Below, piece by piece: positions 20,517 to 30,262 of a stretch of DNA of 64,000 nucleotides. Origin of the DNA: Agrypnia vestita (lineage: Eukaryota > Arthropoda > Insecta > Trichoptera > Phryganeidae); assembly GCA_016648135.1 (NCBI GenBank), contig JADDOH010008073.1:1-64000 (forward strand), given 5' to 3'. The number at the start of each line of letters is the position of its first letter. Positions within the stretch are counted from its first letter, which is position 1. The translations under genes and the position numbers were made by a program. Under the pieces are notes generated by a model, which had not been told where the DNA came from, did not search any database, and saw only the letters and a list, made by a program, of their open reading frames with translations.

Positions 20517-20869
20517 CTTTCAAAAATTCGACGTGTGGATGATCTAACGATGGAATTCGTGAACGTTGCATTGTGTAGTGATCATTTAAGCCACCTCGCA
20601 CAGGTTGTAAGCCCCGGGCCATAGTATAAAAAGACTTCCATATACGTTTCTCACATAGATAGCTTCGTCTCTGTGAGACTTCTATAATTTATCTTAATTG
20701 AAGATAGGAGATATTGGTGGTTCGCGGTCGATATAGATGTCGCTGCTGGTAATGACTATTTTTGATTAGAGTACAAAGCAATATTATTTTTAAGTATTTA
20801 AAAAAAAAATTACATATTGCGTGTTTTTTTTATTATTAAAAAAATACTTAAAAAGAATATTGCTTTTTT

Positions 20870-21494
20870 ATTGCATGTTACATGTTAAATTAGAGAAAGT
20901 CATCGAAAGGAAAGTGACTGCGGGAAACAAAGTTAATGGTGCTCTAAATGCAATTATGGCCAATAAGAATCTGTCAAAGGAAGCAAGACTAGCGGTACAT
21001 AATGGCGTTCTAGTGCCAACCCTAATGTATGGAAATGAAGCCTGGAATTGGCAAAAGAGGAATGAAAGTAGACTGAACGCGGTAAAAATGCGGTCACTAA
21101 GACGCTTGTGTGGAAAATCTTTGGTTGACAGAGTGAGGAATGAACAAATTAGACGTGAATGCAATGCTGGCTGTAGATAGAATAAAGAAAGGAGTGCTGT
21201 GATGGTTTGGTCATGTGGAACGTATGAACGAGGAAGAAAATATATAAGGCGAGTGTTGAAGGCAACAGGAATAGAGGGCGTCCGCGAAAGACCTGGCACG
21301 ATCAGTCACTACAAGTATTTGAGGATGGCCCCGTTAAAAGCCGCAACAACTGTAGAACTTGTATGAGAAGATTGTATGAGAAGATCTATGAATGTGACTG
21401 AAACAAAAGTGGTGTGCCAGGATAGAAGAGTGTGGCGTTCAATCCTCTCTGTCTACCCCTGCGGGGAAACGGCATGATGGTTAGTTAGTTAGTT
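20870..21494 (+). pseudogene. RTE-like retrotransposon C-terminus
   Basis: A long open part (to 21180) reads VIERKVTAGNKVNGALNAIM, RLAVHNGVLVPTLMYG, NEAWNWQKRNESRLNAV, then RSLRRLCGKSLVDRV. After a frameshift near 21170 it continues VERMNEE, KVVCQDRRVWRSILSVYPC and stops at about 21477, followed by TTAG repeats (21480-21494). These are the final motifs of the RTE-like family; the polymerase core (YADD) is upstream of the truncation. An internal small duplication (TGTATGAGAAGAT twice) occurs near 21360-21385. Confidence 0.88.
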
Positions 21495-21495
21495 A

Positions 21496-21790
21496 GCGAA
21501 GTGGAGCCCTTATTAATATTTATCGAGAAATCACAGCTACGGTGGCTGGGACACATCTTGCGGATGCCGGCAGATAGACTGCAATAGAAGATATTCCAGG
21601 CAAGACCAGAAGGCAGAAGACCAAGGGGCCGTCCTAGGAGGAGCTGGTGGAAACAGTTGGAGGACTGCTGCGAAGCGAGGTTGCAACTGAACTGAGCTGA
21701 CGTGCAGCCCAAGATAGGAAGAGTTAGAACCTCCTATGCGGTGCAGGGACCCCGACTAGGGGATGCAATCGGGATCCCGAATACTTTTGT
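21496..21790 (+). pseudogene. Second type of retrotransposon C-terminal fragment
   Basis: Plus strand in joined frames: SQLRWLGHILRMPADR, FQARPEGRRPRGRPRRSW, then a tail ending near GDAIGIPN. Motifs LRWLGHxxRM and GRPRRSWxxxLE are as in R2/RTE-type tails but distinct from the neighbour it abuts, so two different elements are fused here. Confidence 0.75.
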
Positions 21791-22530
21791 GTTTTTTTGT
21801 TTGTTCATAGAGCTGAATAGCAATTAACGACAATGCCTTGCATTTTTATATCAGAAATTCTAATAAAATGTTCATTATCAATCGTTGCATTAAAGTTTTT
21901 GTGGGCGTTTTTCCAAGCATCAACCAGTCAATGTAGTAGAGTAAAAACTACTAACTAGAATGCGACCAGTATAAATTGGCGTGCGAGGGAGGGCGTTCCT
22001 GTCGCGTAACAGAAGTTTCCAGGGTGTAAATTTATTACACAATACATAATGTACAGAATGTCCGGTGACCGGTGTCGTAGCCATTAACAGAAATTTGGTC
22101 GGGCAGCACTAAAGAAACCAAGCCGTAATGGCGGTCGTTCTATCTGTCAAACTGTCAGACGGTAATGTCGGTCCATTATTTGCTTTTTCAGCTTCGCAAA
22201 ACTTTAATACTTCATTGGCAATTGTTCTTGCACCATCCCGGACTGTTTTGGACATAATAATTCAGTGTATATTGGTAATCAAGATGTCACAGCTCACGCG
22301 CAAATACGAGATTGAACTGAATGACGGGGCGAGGGGTTACCGCCGGGTGCGGGCGGGGCGGGTTTTAGTTCCAAAGTCGCCGCACGCCAAGTTATTGTGG
22401 TCAAGCAATAGTAGTAGTTTTTATTACTATGTTAGGTTGATAAAATACAGCAAATATTATTCAAAGCTATTTTCATTATTTGAATGTGACATGAACATAA
22501 GTTTTAAGTACTTACTAAAAACTCTATAGA
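21791..22530. other. Unassigned
   Basis: An open frame at 22128-22529 contains a GC-rich section (GGGTGCGGGCGGGGCGGG) but shows no recognised domain; I do not call it a gene. Confidence 0.35.
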
Positions 22531-22559
22531 CATATACAATTAAACATACAAAACATAAA

Positions 22560-22680
22560 AAATGTTGATCAATCCCGATAATCTCGTCCGATTTTTCGGT
22601 TCGGGATTGATCTCGTAAAATGCCTCGAGATCTCGCGGGATCGGGATTGCATTCCGACCCAACAGGATAAGGGGTAGAAG
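22560..22680. repeat. Unclassified repeat-like segment
   Basis: Contains mirrored GATCAATCCCGATAATC and CGGGATTGATCTCG, and CGAGATCTCGCGGGATCGGG, i.e. clustered short inverted repeats, followed by AGA repeats (22678-22698). It may be the end of a DNA transposon; family not identified. Confidence 0.4.
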
Positions 22681-22839
22681 AAGAAGAAGAAGAAGAAGCA
22701 TATTGCGTGTAAGGAGTGGTACGACACACGTGTCTGTGTATAACGCGCTTTTCTGTGACATTGCTTATCGCGAGTCATTAACGTGTCAATAATTATTTAA
22801 TAAATTAAATAAAGAAACGTACGTCGCGTACTCGTAAAG

Positions 22840-23010
22840 ACGCGCTCCGAACGAAAGAGACGGACGCACGCGCGCGCGGCGGGAGCGAAAGGGAGCGACG
22901 AATAACAGGAAATTTCTTACGTCATATGGCGTAACATCAGGCTTCGCGGGAGAGAGCGGCGCCCATGCGAGTCGCGTCTGTACGAGCGAGACGGAAGGCC
23001 CGCGTCAGGT
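22840..23010. other. CpG-rich island
   Basis: Sudden CpG density (GACGGACGCACGCGCGCGCG, GGGAGCGAAAGGGAGCGACG) in AT-rich surroundings. No ORF or splice pattern supports an exon; promoter or 5' UTR origin is possible. Confidence 0.4.
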
Positions 23011-23137
23011 GTTGTTTCATACGAGTGAAATAGCGAGATTGTGGTGTAGGTGTATTGGAATATGAAAACGTACGCGGTACAGGCTGTGTGTAAAGTGCAT
23101 TCTCTTTCTCTGAAACTGCGAAATAATTAACACTATT

Positions 23138-23497
23138 TTTACTCCCTTTCTTTTAACTCGTAGCGCCTGCTTGTCGGCTTGTTTGCTTGTCTGTCGAAAA
23201 AACTTTGGATCGATTTTTAACCCTTTTCCCGTGATCCAATCGAGCTGAAACTTTGCAGGCAGACTCGTGGCGACGATAAAAACGATATAACAAATTTTCA
23301 TTTAATTTTTTAAAAATTATTATGGTATAATTTTGAATTTTTCGAAATTTTATCGGTTTTTATTAGGTACTACCTTTCGTAGCGTCGCCCGACTCGAGCC
23401 CGACGCGTGGAGCAAGCGCGAAACCTGTTTCAACTACTAAGTGAGAAAGGGAGTATAATAAAAACTTGGTTTTTATGGGTTAGTTTTTATAAATTTA
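23138..23497. mobile_element. CTCCCTTTC-family element, copy C
   Basis: Starts ACTCCCTTTCTTTTAACTCG and ends GAAAGGGAGTATAATAAAAA plus ACTTGGTTTTTATGGGTTAG. Contains TACCTTTCGTAGCGTCGCCC and CCCGACGCGTGG, a variant middle block also seen at 53.8 kb. Confidence 0.85.
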
Positions 23498-23559
23498 TTT
23501 TATTTTATAACAATATTTTTATATGTATTGCAAAGAGATGCTTATAAGAATTACGCACT

Positions 23560-24130
23560 CTTGTCACTCGTCACAACACTATCGAAAAATCGAGAACGGC
23601 CTGGGGTGATCTACAGTCTTCGGGAAATATCTGAAACGAGAAACACCTAAACAGGCCTAGAAGCCACGGGAATCTTCTCCTAAACACTAGAAATATGCAG
23701 AAAGCTCCACATTTCCAGATAAAAGTATGACCGACGTGGGAGTGGTTGTTGTTGTCGCGTTGACGGTTCCTTACCGCGCGAAATCACTGCGAAGTGCGTC
23801 GCAGACGACGGTCAGATGTGCCCAGTGCCCAGTCGTGAACTTGCGAAGCGACAAATATCAAGCGAATAATCGAGCGAAGTTCTTACCTAAAAAGGCGAAA
23901 TAAACCACAGCGATTACTGCGATCGAAAGCTGGATGGAATGTGGAATGTATGGAAAGTGTTCCAGCGATTATAAAGTGTTTGTTTATCAGTCAATATCTG
24001 TGAAAAATCAATATAATCTAAGCTACTAGACCAAACAATGTTGTGTAAAAGGCAATTTTTATCTAAACAAAATTTCCCTGGCGCAAGTTTATTTTGATAA
24101 GAATTTAATATTACCTACTTAAATTACCCC
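23560..24130. other. Heat-shock-element-like and GC-richer region
   Basis: Contains CGGGAAATATCTGAAACGAG and GGGAATCTTCTCC-type GAA/TTC clusters (23620-23720), related in layout to 25330-25460. It could be the promoter/5' region of a retroelement. No primer-binding site was found. Confidence 0.35.
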
Positions 24131-24143
24131 CAACAGATTAAAA

Positions 24144-24737
24144 TCAATTTTTAATACATATTGTAATTACTTTGTGAATTATCCTTAAAATATGCGTCGT
24201 TGTAGACTTTTTACACGTCTTTTTAAGCTCTACATTTTTTCTATAGAAAACATTCATATATCTCTTACCGCTAAGACAGCTAGCTCCAGTACGTCTGTGT
24301 ATGATCCTTTTAGCTTCCAATGTGCCTCGCTTCTGGATCTCCATGCCTGCTGCTGGGGCCACCTGCCGCACGATCTCCGAAGGTTCTTCTCCGTCGCGCT
24401 GCGGGATACCCACAAATTCTAGGGAGTCTGCTTTGTGGTTTTGCTCCAACTCTGCAAGCCTGACTTCGAAATTTTTATTTTTTTGTTTTAGTTCTTTTCT
24501 TAGGGCTTTTACTTCTGTTGCCAGTTTAGTGAAAAGGTCCATTTTTCTATTCATATCTTCGCACTGTTTGCTTATGAACTCGATTGATTTTCTAGTTTCT
24601 GTATTTTCGTTTTCTATTTTGGCGAAGATTTGGTTTTTTGTTATAATCAGTTGTGATTCCATTTGTTTCGTAATGATTTCAGAAATATCGTTTGTGAGGT
24701 GATTCAGTGCACCTTTACTTATTGTCTGTTTTTCCAT
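24144..24737 (-). pseudogene. Retroelement ORF1-like protein (coiled coil plus FP-like domain), partial
   Basis: An intact 197-codon ORF on the minus strand starting MEKQTISKGALNHLTND. Residues about 40-115 are rich in E/K/L heptads (EVKALRKELKQKNKNFEV), predicting a coiled coil. Residues 118-150 contain SLEFVGIPQRDGEEPSEI, the entry of the baculovirus-FP-like domain found in ORF1-type proteins of arthropod non-LTR elements. The FP domain should continue with an AYR-x-R-type core and is cut after about residue 150, where the sequence turns into unrelated basic text (KKSTTTHILRIIHK). It is thus a truncated ORF1; no reverse transcriptase follows. Function: presumably RNA binding and oligomerisation in the element's ribonucleoprotein. 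Confidence 0.6.
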
Positions 24738-25104
24738 TTTAATTATCAGCGCAGGGCGAATAGGTCAAACACTGGTTTGGATACTTTCACTATTATTCCT
24801 TGGTTACAGGCGACAATGTCGTTTTTTGGTCCTAAGTGTCCAAATATGCTGTTTAAGATTTAAATTCATTGATTACGTTTACTTTGTTAGAAGTTACAAC
24901 ACTGTCTCTAGGTCGAACATTAACTTTTAGCCACTTTTACTCATAATTTAAGTAGGAGCTATCCAAAGGTGATTTTTTAGGCTAAGTACTTGCGATATGA
25001 TATTAGTGCAGATAATAAAAATGACTGTGGCGATTAATATAATTAGTAAGAATATTCTTTGTTTTCATCACAATTTTTTCACCATAAGTTTTCACAGTAA
25101 TTTA

Positions 25105-25160
25105 TTGAAACTACCAGCGTGTTTCGGCGTCAATGGTCTCTTCATCAGGATACAACGTAT
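25105..25160 (-). ncRNA. Hammerhead-like motif, weak stem II
   Basis: Minus strand: CTGATGA (25148-25142) and GAAAC (25125-25121), then ACGCTGGTA. The intervening 16 bases do not form a good stem II, so this is a decayed or variant copy of the same class. Confidence 0.4.
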
Positions 25161-25299
25161 ACTAAAAATTAAAAAACGAATTAAAGACAATAACAAAATA
25201 AAAATAAATATATGGGAGATGAATAAATTATAAAGTACTAATATGAAAACAAATATAGAAAATAATCATTTGTAAAAAAGGGTCTAGTTATTTTGCGCA

Positions 25300-25700
25300 G
25301 TGTCCGAATCCCTTGTAATAGGTCACTTTGGAACAATCTATAGAACCCTCTAGAACACACCACAGCGCTCTAGGATTATCTACAACAGCCTAGAAGCGAC
25401 GGGTACCTTCTCGCGAACGCTAGAAATAAAAGAATGTTCTCGAGGATTCGAAAAACCAATGTGTTGTGTATAAAAAGCGGGTTTAGGCCGCGGCGTGTCA
25501 ATGTTGTTTTCACGTTTCTACCGATGCCAAATTACCGGCGAACCGTCGCGAAAACAGTGTTTGTTTGTTTTTTTAACCAAGTTTGTGCGATAGTTGAACA
25601 TAAATTTTTGTTAAAAAGTGTTACCCAGCGATAGTTAAGGGTTTACAGACGATTGTGCAGTGTGTGTTAGAGATCAATGTTGCAGATTAATTCGCGTCAT
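25300..25700. other. GAA/TTC-rich regulatory-like segment
   Basis: AGAATGTTCTCGAGGATTCG (25432 on) and AGAACCCTCTAGAACACACC give heat-shock-element-like units. GTGTTACCCAGCGATA at about 25619 recurs near 43686, with a shared flank AGATTAATTC, so this region and 43.6 kb are copies of the same repeat. It is not assigned to a family. Confidence 0.4.
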
Positions 25701-25939
25701 GTGACTGTCAATATACTAAAATTACTGATTACTTATTGATAAATCGTTAATTAATTAATTCAATTTATTACTAAATTTCTCAAATTTCTAGAATTGTAAT
25801 CCTGTATAATTTGTACGCAAAGTTTGTAAACCCTTATTAACTTCAAAAAAATTATCAATTTCTAAAAGGTGATAAGCAAATTCGGAATAATTATTTCTAC
25901 TTAAACACATCACAATTTGTATATTTTGCTTTCATTGAA

Positions 25940-26215
25940 GAAGTTGAATATATATAAAAGTGCTTAGTGACCAGCGTGTACATCCATTCGCGTTGTGTGA
26001 ATGCTGTTATAACGGTGCCGGGCGCGCGAGCGAGACGGGCGTGCGCGCGCGCGAGCGGGACGGGCGGCGGTGTGTGCGGCCGGCCGCGGCTGTCGGGCAA
26101 AGGACGTTTTACCGTTGTGTTCGGTCATTGACATTTTGGACCAGTCAGGGAAGGTGGAATTCGGCGCCACTGCGCCGAGCCGCTCAAAGCGAACAAGCCA
26201 AAAAATTAACAAAAT
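25940..26215 (+). promoter_or_regulatory. TATA box followed by CpG-rich leader
   Basis: TATATATAAAAG at about 25949, with a pyrimidine/A start context (GTGACCAGCG) about 25 bases later, then dense CpG (GGCGCGCGAGCGAGACGGGC). This looks like a TATA promoter with a GC-rich 5' leader. No convincing coding exon follows, so it may belong to a mobile element or a gene whose exons lie elsewhere. Confidence 0.35.
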
Positions 26216-26239
26216 GTCAAATTAAATTTATGTAAAAAA

Positions 26240-26560
26240 ATATATTTTTATATTTATTTATCATCGCCCTACGGGGCTTGTGCAAACAATAAGGTAAAGT
26301 GTACATTTTTAGAATGAATACTTTAAATGAAATTAAATGATTGCTCAAGAAATACAATAAAAAAATAATAACTTAAAGTGGAAAGCATATACTTAAAATA
26401 CAAAAACAAATGTATAAAAAAAATACAATATAAAGTAAAAAGCAAGTATATAACAGAAGCTTAAGGAAAGCGCAATATAATACAAATTAAAAAATTAAAA
26501 AATAATATAGAGTGAAAAGTAATAGCATAATATAGTAAAAAATATACATTTTATAATTAA
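26240..26560. other. A-rich retroelement-tail-like stretch
   Basis: TTTATTTATCATCGCCCTAC followed by A-rich sequence resembles an inverted 3' tail of a non-LTR element; no coding remnant is attached. Confidence 0.35.
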
Positions 26561-26589
26561 ACTAATTAACTTTGTTTATCACCACTAAT

Positions 26590-26650
26590 TTTTTTTGGTA
26601 AAACCAACCGGTTTCGGAAACAACGTTCCTTCGTCAGGGTATACTTAATA
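26590..26650 (-). ncRNA. Hammerhead ribozyme candidate after a PLE ORF
   Basis: Minus strand: CTGACGA (26637-26631), stem II GGAAC / GTTTCC-like, GAAAC (26615-26611). ACC before the core pairs with GGU after the UU cleavage site. Stem III strand ACCGGT is a loopless palindrome. Confidence 0.6.
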
Positions 26651-26692
26651 CTAATTAAACTTTACAAAATTATGAACAATCATACCTCAGTG

Positions 26693-26890
26693 TCAAGTGT
26701 CCAAATGGGGGTAAATAGTGGGGGGTGCGAAAGTACCAGGTGATAGGGTGAAAGGGAACATATTCAAGATAGGACTGTAAGTAAGATTTTTTTGGTTATT
26801 TATAATAGATTCATTATCATTTATGGCTTTCTTAATTTCTAGGGCTTCTTTTCTAGGACTTCTAATAGATTTATTCAATTTATTTAAGCA
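26693..26890 (-). pseudogene. Penelope-like element C-terminus
   Basis: Minus-strand frame: LNKSIRSPRKEALEIKKAIN, then NESIINNQKNLTYSPILNMF and a stop at 26693. The pattern EALEIKKAIN...IINNQ-x-N-x-x-x-SPIL is the type of ending I associate with the GIY-YIG-containing C-terminus of Penelope-like proteins. Only the last about 60 codons remain. A hammerhead motif follows 45-100 bases downstream on the same strand, the same arrangement as at 4965-5282. Confidence 0.5.
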
Positions 26891-27171
26891 GTAGATACAT
26901 GATGTTTTTATTATAAATTGATTTTATGTTATAAAATTTTTACAGACATTATACTCCCCATAATACGTATAGCTATGGGAGGAGTATTAACAAGGCAAAT
27001 TGAATTACAAATGCATAACCCATTATGAAGTTACATAACATTTAGTTATCTCACTCTATCAACAACTGAAATACAAATCAATTATTTAAGTCCAATTATA
27101 CGTAAATATTATAATAGAATGCGAATAATATTCCATTTTCGAAAATAAATGGTCGAAATTCAACATTAGGC

Positions 27172-27243
27172 GGTAAGCAGAGAGGATAGAGCGCCACACT
27201 ATTCTGTCCTGACACACAACTCTTGCCTCATTCACATTCCATC
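27172..27243 (-). pseudogene. Short RTE-like fragment
   Basis: The minus strand gives VNEARVVCQDRIVW-like codons; plus-strand text GCAGAGAGGATAGAGCGCCA is identical in type to the ends at 50.0 and 52.2 kb. Confidence 0.7.
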
Positions 27244-27244
27244 C

Positions 27245-27325
27245 CTGCAATGGGATCCGAAATGTTGGCCAGAGAGGTCACATATACATGGCAGAATATC
27301 CCAGAAAACTATACACAGAAGTCTC
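27245..27325 (+). mobile_element. Hammerhead foldback family, single arm
   Basis: CTGCAATGGGATCCGAAATG, then GGCCAGAGAGGTCACATATA and CAGAATATCCCAGAAAACT. Half of stem II and a GAAAT in place of GAAAC: a dead arm. Confidence 0.8.
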
Positions 27326-27402
27326 TTTAGATGCTCTTCTTCTTTGGGCTCTTTTCATCCACCAACGTCAGTCAGTTTGTTAAAAATATTGTATAAATAT
27401 AT

Positions 27403-27597
27403 GGCTTGCGTGTTCCATCTCGCATAACTAGAAGTCATGCAGGTTTTGCCGTGGAAACTGCAGCCACTAACTATATCTTTAATTCCCCACTGCAAAGGCT
27501 TCCTAGACTAGCAAACAGATACGAGCAACTGGACGTCTTTGCCTATAACTGTATATTATTCAAACGTATATTAAAAGGTGTATTGAAAGATTACTAG
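27403..27597 (+). pseudogene. CR1/Jockey-like retrotransposon C-terminus
   Basis: LRVPSRITRSHAGFAV, then NYIFNSPLQRLPRLANRYEQ and LFKRILKGVLKDY with a stop. The motif R-x-x-R-x-H, FNSPLQRLPRLxN, FKRxL is the tail of CR1-like proteins. A copy of the same part lies at 36414-36500. The A/T-rich 3' UTR runs to about 27960 and includes a hairpin with AATAACTGCCAC and GTGGCAGTTATT arms (27917-27950). Confidence 0.75.
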
Positions 27598-28186
27598 TAT
27601 TTGTCGAATTGGACTTAATAATTGATTTGTATTTGTATGTATATTTTTTATTATAATATGACTTTCAAAGCTTGTGCTATATCTTTTCACTCCATATTAT
27701 TATTTTTCTTGTTTTTAAATTTATATTATATTATGTTTTTCTTATGCTTCTGCTTTTTATATACTTACTTGCTTTTTACTTTGGATTATATTTATCTTTA
27801 TATATTTGCATCTATATTTTAAGTACTTTATTTTCTCTTTATGTCATTATTATGTTTACATGTTTTTTATTTTTATTTATTTTATTGTTTATTTACATTT
27901 GTTAATACAAGTTTCTAATAACTGCCACACTAGGTTCTGTGGCAGTTATTCTCATATGATATTTATGTAATATTAACAAATGACAATTAAAGAAAGTATA
28001 AGCATAAGAATGAAAGTAGATCAATAATAATAAAGTAAATCATAGGAATACCTAAATATAAAAGAAAAGAAAAAGAAAAGAAAATATACATATAAGATTA
28101 AGATAAGAATTTAAGTAGTTACAAAAATAACCATTATATTATAGTATACTTTAAATTATATAAATCAGTTTTTGCCAATTCAGAGG

Positions 28187-28450
28187 TCAAGGGCGAATCA
28201 CTTCTTCAGCATACCTTCTACCTGATATTTTTATAAACTTAGTAATATGATGTTTAAAAGGTTTGTGTAGAGTTATTTCTTTAGTTTCATTAGGTAACTT
28301 GTTAAAAACAAGCGGGGCAGTGAAATTAAATTGTCTTTGCCCAAAAGACGTTTTCCTTTTAGGTAACTCGAAATTAATTGTATTTGCCAGCCTTGTAACC
28401 CGTGTTTGTTGTGTAAGATTAAAATTGACCTTGTCCTTGTGGAATTGTTT
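28187..28450 (-). pseudogene. CR1-like retrotransposon C-terminus
   Basis: Minus strand: TSFGQRQFNFTAPLVFNKLP, then NETKEITLHKPFKHHITKFI ending EEVIRP and a stop at 28189-28187. FG-x-R-x-x-x-F-x-AP-x-x-x-N-x-LP is the classic last motif of CR1/Jockey-type proteins. Its upstream side has QQTRVTRLANT. The frame is open but only about 85 codons remain. Confidence 0.7.
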
Positions 28451-28519
28451 TTTTGTTACTGTTTTTTTCTCTTTAAACTATCTATATATTCTGTCAATGT
28501 ACACTTACCTATCTATTGT

Positions 28520-28570
28520 AAAAGCTCTATAGGGCGTTAATCAATAAACAATAAACAATAAATTAGTAAA
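28520..28570 (+). mobile_element. Retroelement 3' tail
   Basis: AAAGCTCTATAGGGCGTTAA with ATAAACAATAAACAATAAA matches the tails at 32461-32508 (plus) and 33728-33775 (minus): a shared 3' end with simple repeats. Confidence 0.65.
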
Positions 28571-28575
28571 TAAAT

Positions 28576-28790
28576 ATGGCACTGGCGCAGTGGTCCAGCG
28601 AGCATCACCTTTAGATTCTGTATTCAAATTTTTGACAGCGCACCCGCGGCGGCCCGGAGTACCTCAGGATTCGTACTGCAGCAGGAATTCCAATTCCCAA
28701 CGGTCGTTCCTTTTCCAATCATTATTTATCCGTTCTTGATTAATGGAGCCGAGAGAACCGCAGATGACTTGGTAGAGGAACCGAGATACG
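28576..28790 (+). mobile_element. Possible SINE, family 3
   Basis: The box-A-like CTGGCGCAGTGGTCCAGCG and a box-B-like TATTCAAATTTTTGAC about 30 bases on suggest a tRNA-derived head. The body has CCGCGGCGGCCCGGAGTAC. Single copy in the window, so tentative. Confidence 0.45.
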
Positions 28791-28829
28791 CATTCTTAAA
28801 TACAGGGTGGCCCATCGGGTGCGACGGAT

Positions 28830-29097
28830 TCAAATATCCGATTAAAATATCCCACATATCATTGAAATATGGATTCATATATCCAACATATCATTGAAAT
28901 ATGGATTCAAATATCCCACATATCATTGAAATATGGATTCATATATCCCACATATCATTGAAATATGGATTCAAATATCCCACATATCATTGAAATATGG
29001 ATTCAAATATCCCACATATCATTGAAATATGGATTCAAATATTCCACATATCATTGAAATATGGATTCATATATCCCACATATCATTGAAAGATTTG
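28830..29097. repeat. 32-bp minisatellite, about 8 units
   Basis: Unit with CCCACATATCATTGAAATAT and GGATTCAAATAT (or CATATAT), period 32. Units alternate between AAATATC and ATATATC versions, suggesting a higher-order 64-base unit in part of the array. Confidence 0.92.
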
Positions 29098-29187
29098 GCA
29101 GATATTTCGTGGTGCAACATTATAATTTAAAAATATGTTTTACTTTACTTTGTAATACACACACACACACACACAATATGAGTTATT

Positions 29188-29248
29188 AAATTACTACTAT
29201 AGTTTCGAGAGGAGAAGTCCCTCTCATCATCAGGTATAGATAATAACT
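29188..29248 (-). ncRNA. Hammerhead ribozyme candidate (left arm)
   Basis: Minus strand: TAC, then CTGATGA (29233-29227), stem II GAGAGG / CCTCTC with loop GACTTCT, GAAAC, TATAGTA as the stem III strand and cleavage triplet, then GTA, which pairs with TAC as stem I. ACTATAGT is a perfect 8-nt palindrome. All invariant core bases are present. Confidence 0.75.
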
Positions 29249-29287
29249 AACTTAAATAATTAGATTGGTAAATTTTGTATTTAAGAT

Positions 29288-29357
29288 AGTTATTATCTAT
29301 ACCTGATGATGAGAGGGACTGCTCCTCTCGAAACTTTAGTAGTAATTTAATAACTCA
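29288..29357 (+). ncRNA. Hammerhead ribozyme candidate (right arm)
   Basis: Plus strand: GTTATTATCTATAC, CTGATGA (29303-29309), stem II GAGAGG / CCTCTC, GAAAC (29330-29334), TTTAGTA, with predicted cleavage after 29341. The following GTAATTTAATAAC pairs with the upstream strand as a long stem I (GTTATT / AATAAC plus TAC / GTA). ACTTTAGT is nearly palindromic. This is the best-formed motif of the window. Confidence 0.8.
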
Positions 29358-29439
29358 TATTGTGTGTGTATTACAAAGTAAAGTAAAACATATTTTTCAA
29401 TCCCACAACTATTTTAAATTATATTTGGTAACCCCAATG

Positions 29440-29672
29440 TTTCACATTTGAAGACCTCATGGCAAGAAGTTGTCAACTAACATTCAAGTCATTTTGAGAT
29501 AATTACACATTTGCATTACGCCTTTGAAAAATGTGTTTTATTGCTAATTCAAGATTAATTTTTATTGATAAAATTAAAATATCAAAAAATTATTTGCAAA
29601 GTAAAAAAAACGCATTTATGCACATAAAAATAAAAATACACTAATTTTACCTGTAAAAATGTAGTTAACAAC
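29440..29672. mobile_element. Copy of the 2183-3061 TIR element (shortened)
   Basis: CATGGCAAGAAGTTGTCAAC, then CTAACATTCAAGTCATTTTG and GCATTTATGCACA recur as at 2425-2632. The right end is GTAGTTAACAACC. It lacks the 2640-3060 half. Confidence 0.75.
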
Positions 29673-29883
29673 CATTTTTTCGCCTTAGGAACTAATTTTT
29701 AATAGAATAACACCTTTTTAAAATAGGTAAAACACGAACATCGCCTTTTATAAACCAGCTTATATTTAAACAATACTTTTATATGTAGGTAAATTCTAAA
29801 AAAATACTGGATTTTGCCCCAGAGAGATGATCACTAATTAAGATAAATTATAGAAGTCTCACCGAGACGAAGCTTTTCATATG

Positions 29884-30262
29884 GGAAACAAAATCTTTGG
29901 TCGATAGAGCGACGAATGAACAAATTAGTGAATGTAATGCTGGCTGTAGTGTGGTAGACGCAATAAAGAAAGGAGTTTTAGGATGGTTTGGTCATGTAGA
30001 ACGTATGAGTGAGGAAACGATGGTTAGGAAAATATATGGGGCGAACGTTCAAGGCAACAGGAATAGAGGGCGTTCGCGAGAGACGTTGCACGATCAGATA
30101 CTACGAGTATTGGAGGACGGCCCTATTAAAAGCCTCAAAAACCGTAGAACATGTATGAATGTAGCGGAAGCAAAATTGGTGCGTCAAGATAGAAAAATTT
30201 GGCGTTCTATCCTCTCTACCTACCCCTTCGGGGAAACGACGTGGTGGTTAGTTGGTTATTAG
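29884..30262 (+). pseudogene. RTE-like retrotransposon C-terminus, open frame
   Basis: SLVDRATNEQISECNAGC, then IKKGVLGWFGHVERMSEE, GNRNRGRSRETLHDQILR, VRQDRKIWRSILSTYPFG and a TTAG-like end at 30246-30258. The frame is open for 121 codons but represents only the last fifth of the protein. Confidence 0.85.

Larger units (their letters stand above)
29130..29395. mobile_element. Inverted-arm element with two opposed hammerheads
   Basis: The arms mirror each other from TTTACTTTGTAATACACACA (left) to TGTGTATTACAAAGTAAAG (right). Each arm holds a hammerhead core pointing outward, separated by about 55 bases of AT-rich spacer. A CA run lies in the left arm (29158-29175). This is the layout of a Penelope-like terminal repeat pair without its coding part, or an independent small foldback. 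Confidence 0.8.

Noticed and set aside
22128..22529. 133-codon open frame as a gene
   Set aside because: No domain, no neighbouring exon signals, partly GC-rich low-complexity sequence.
28830..29097. CRISPR array
   Set aside because: Adjacent repeats have no unique spacers and the context is eukaryotic; it is a minisatellite.
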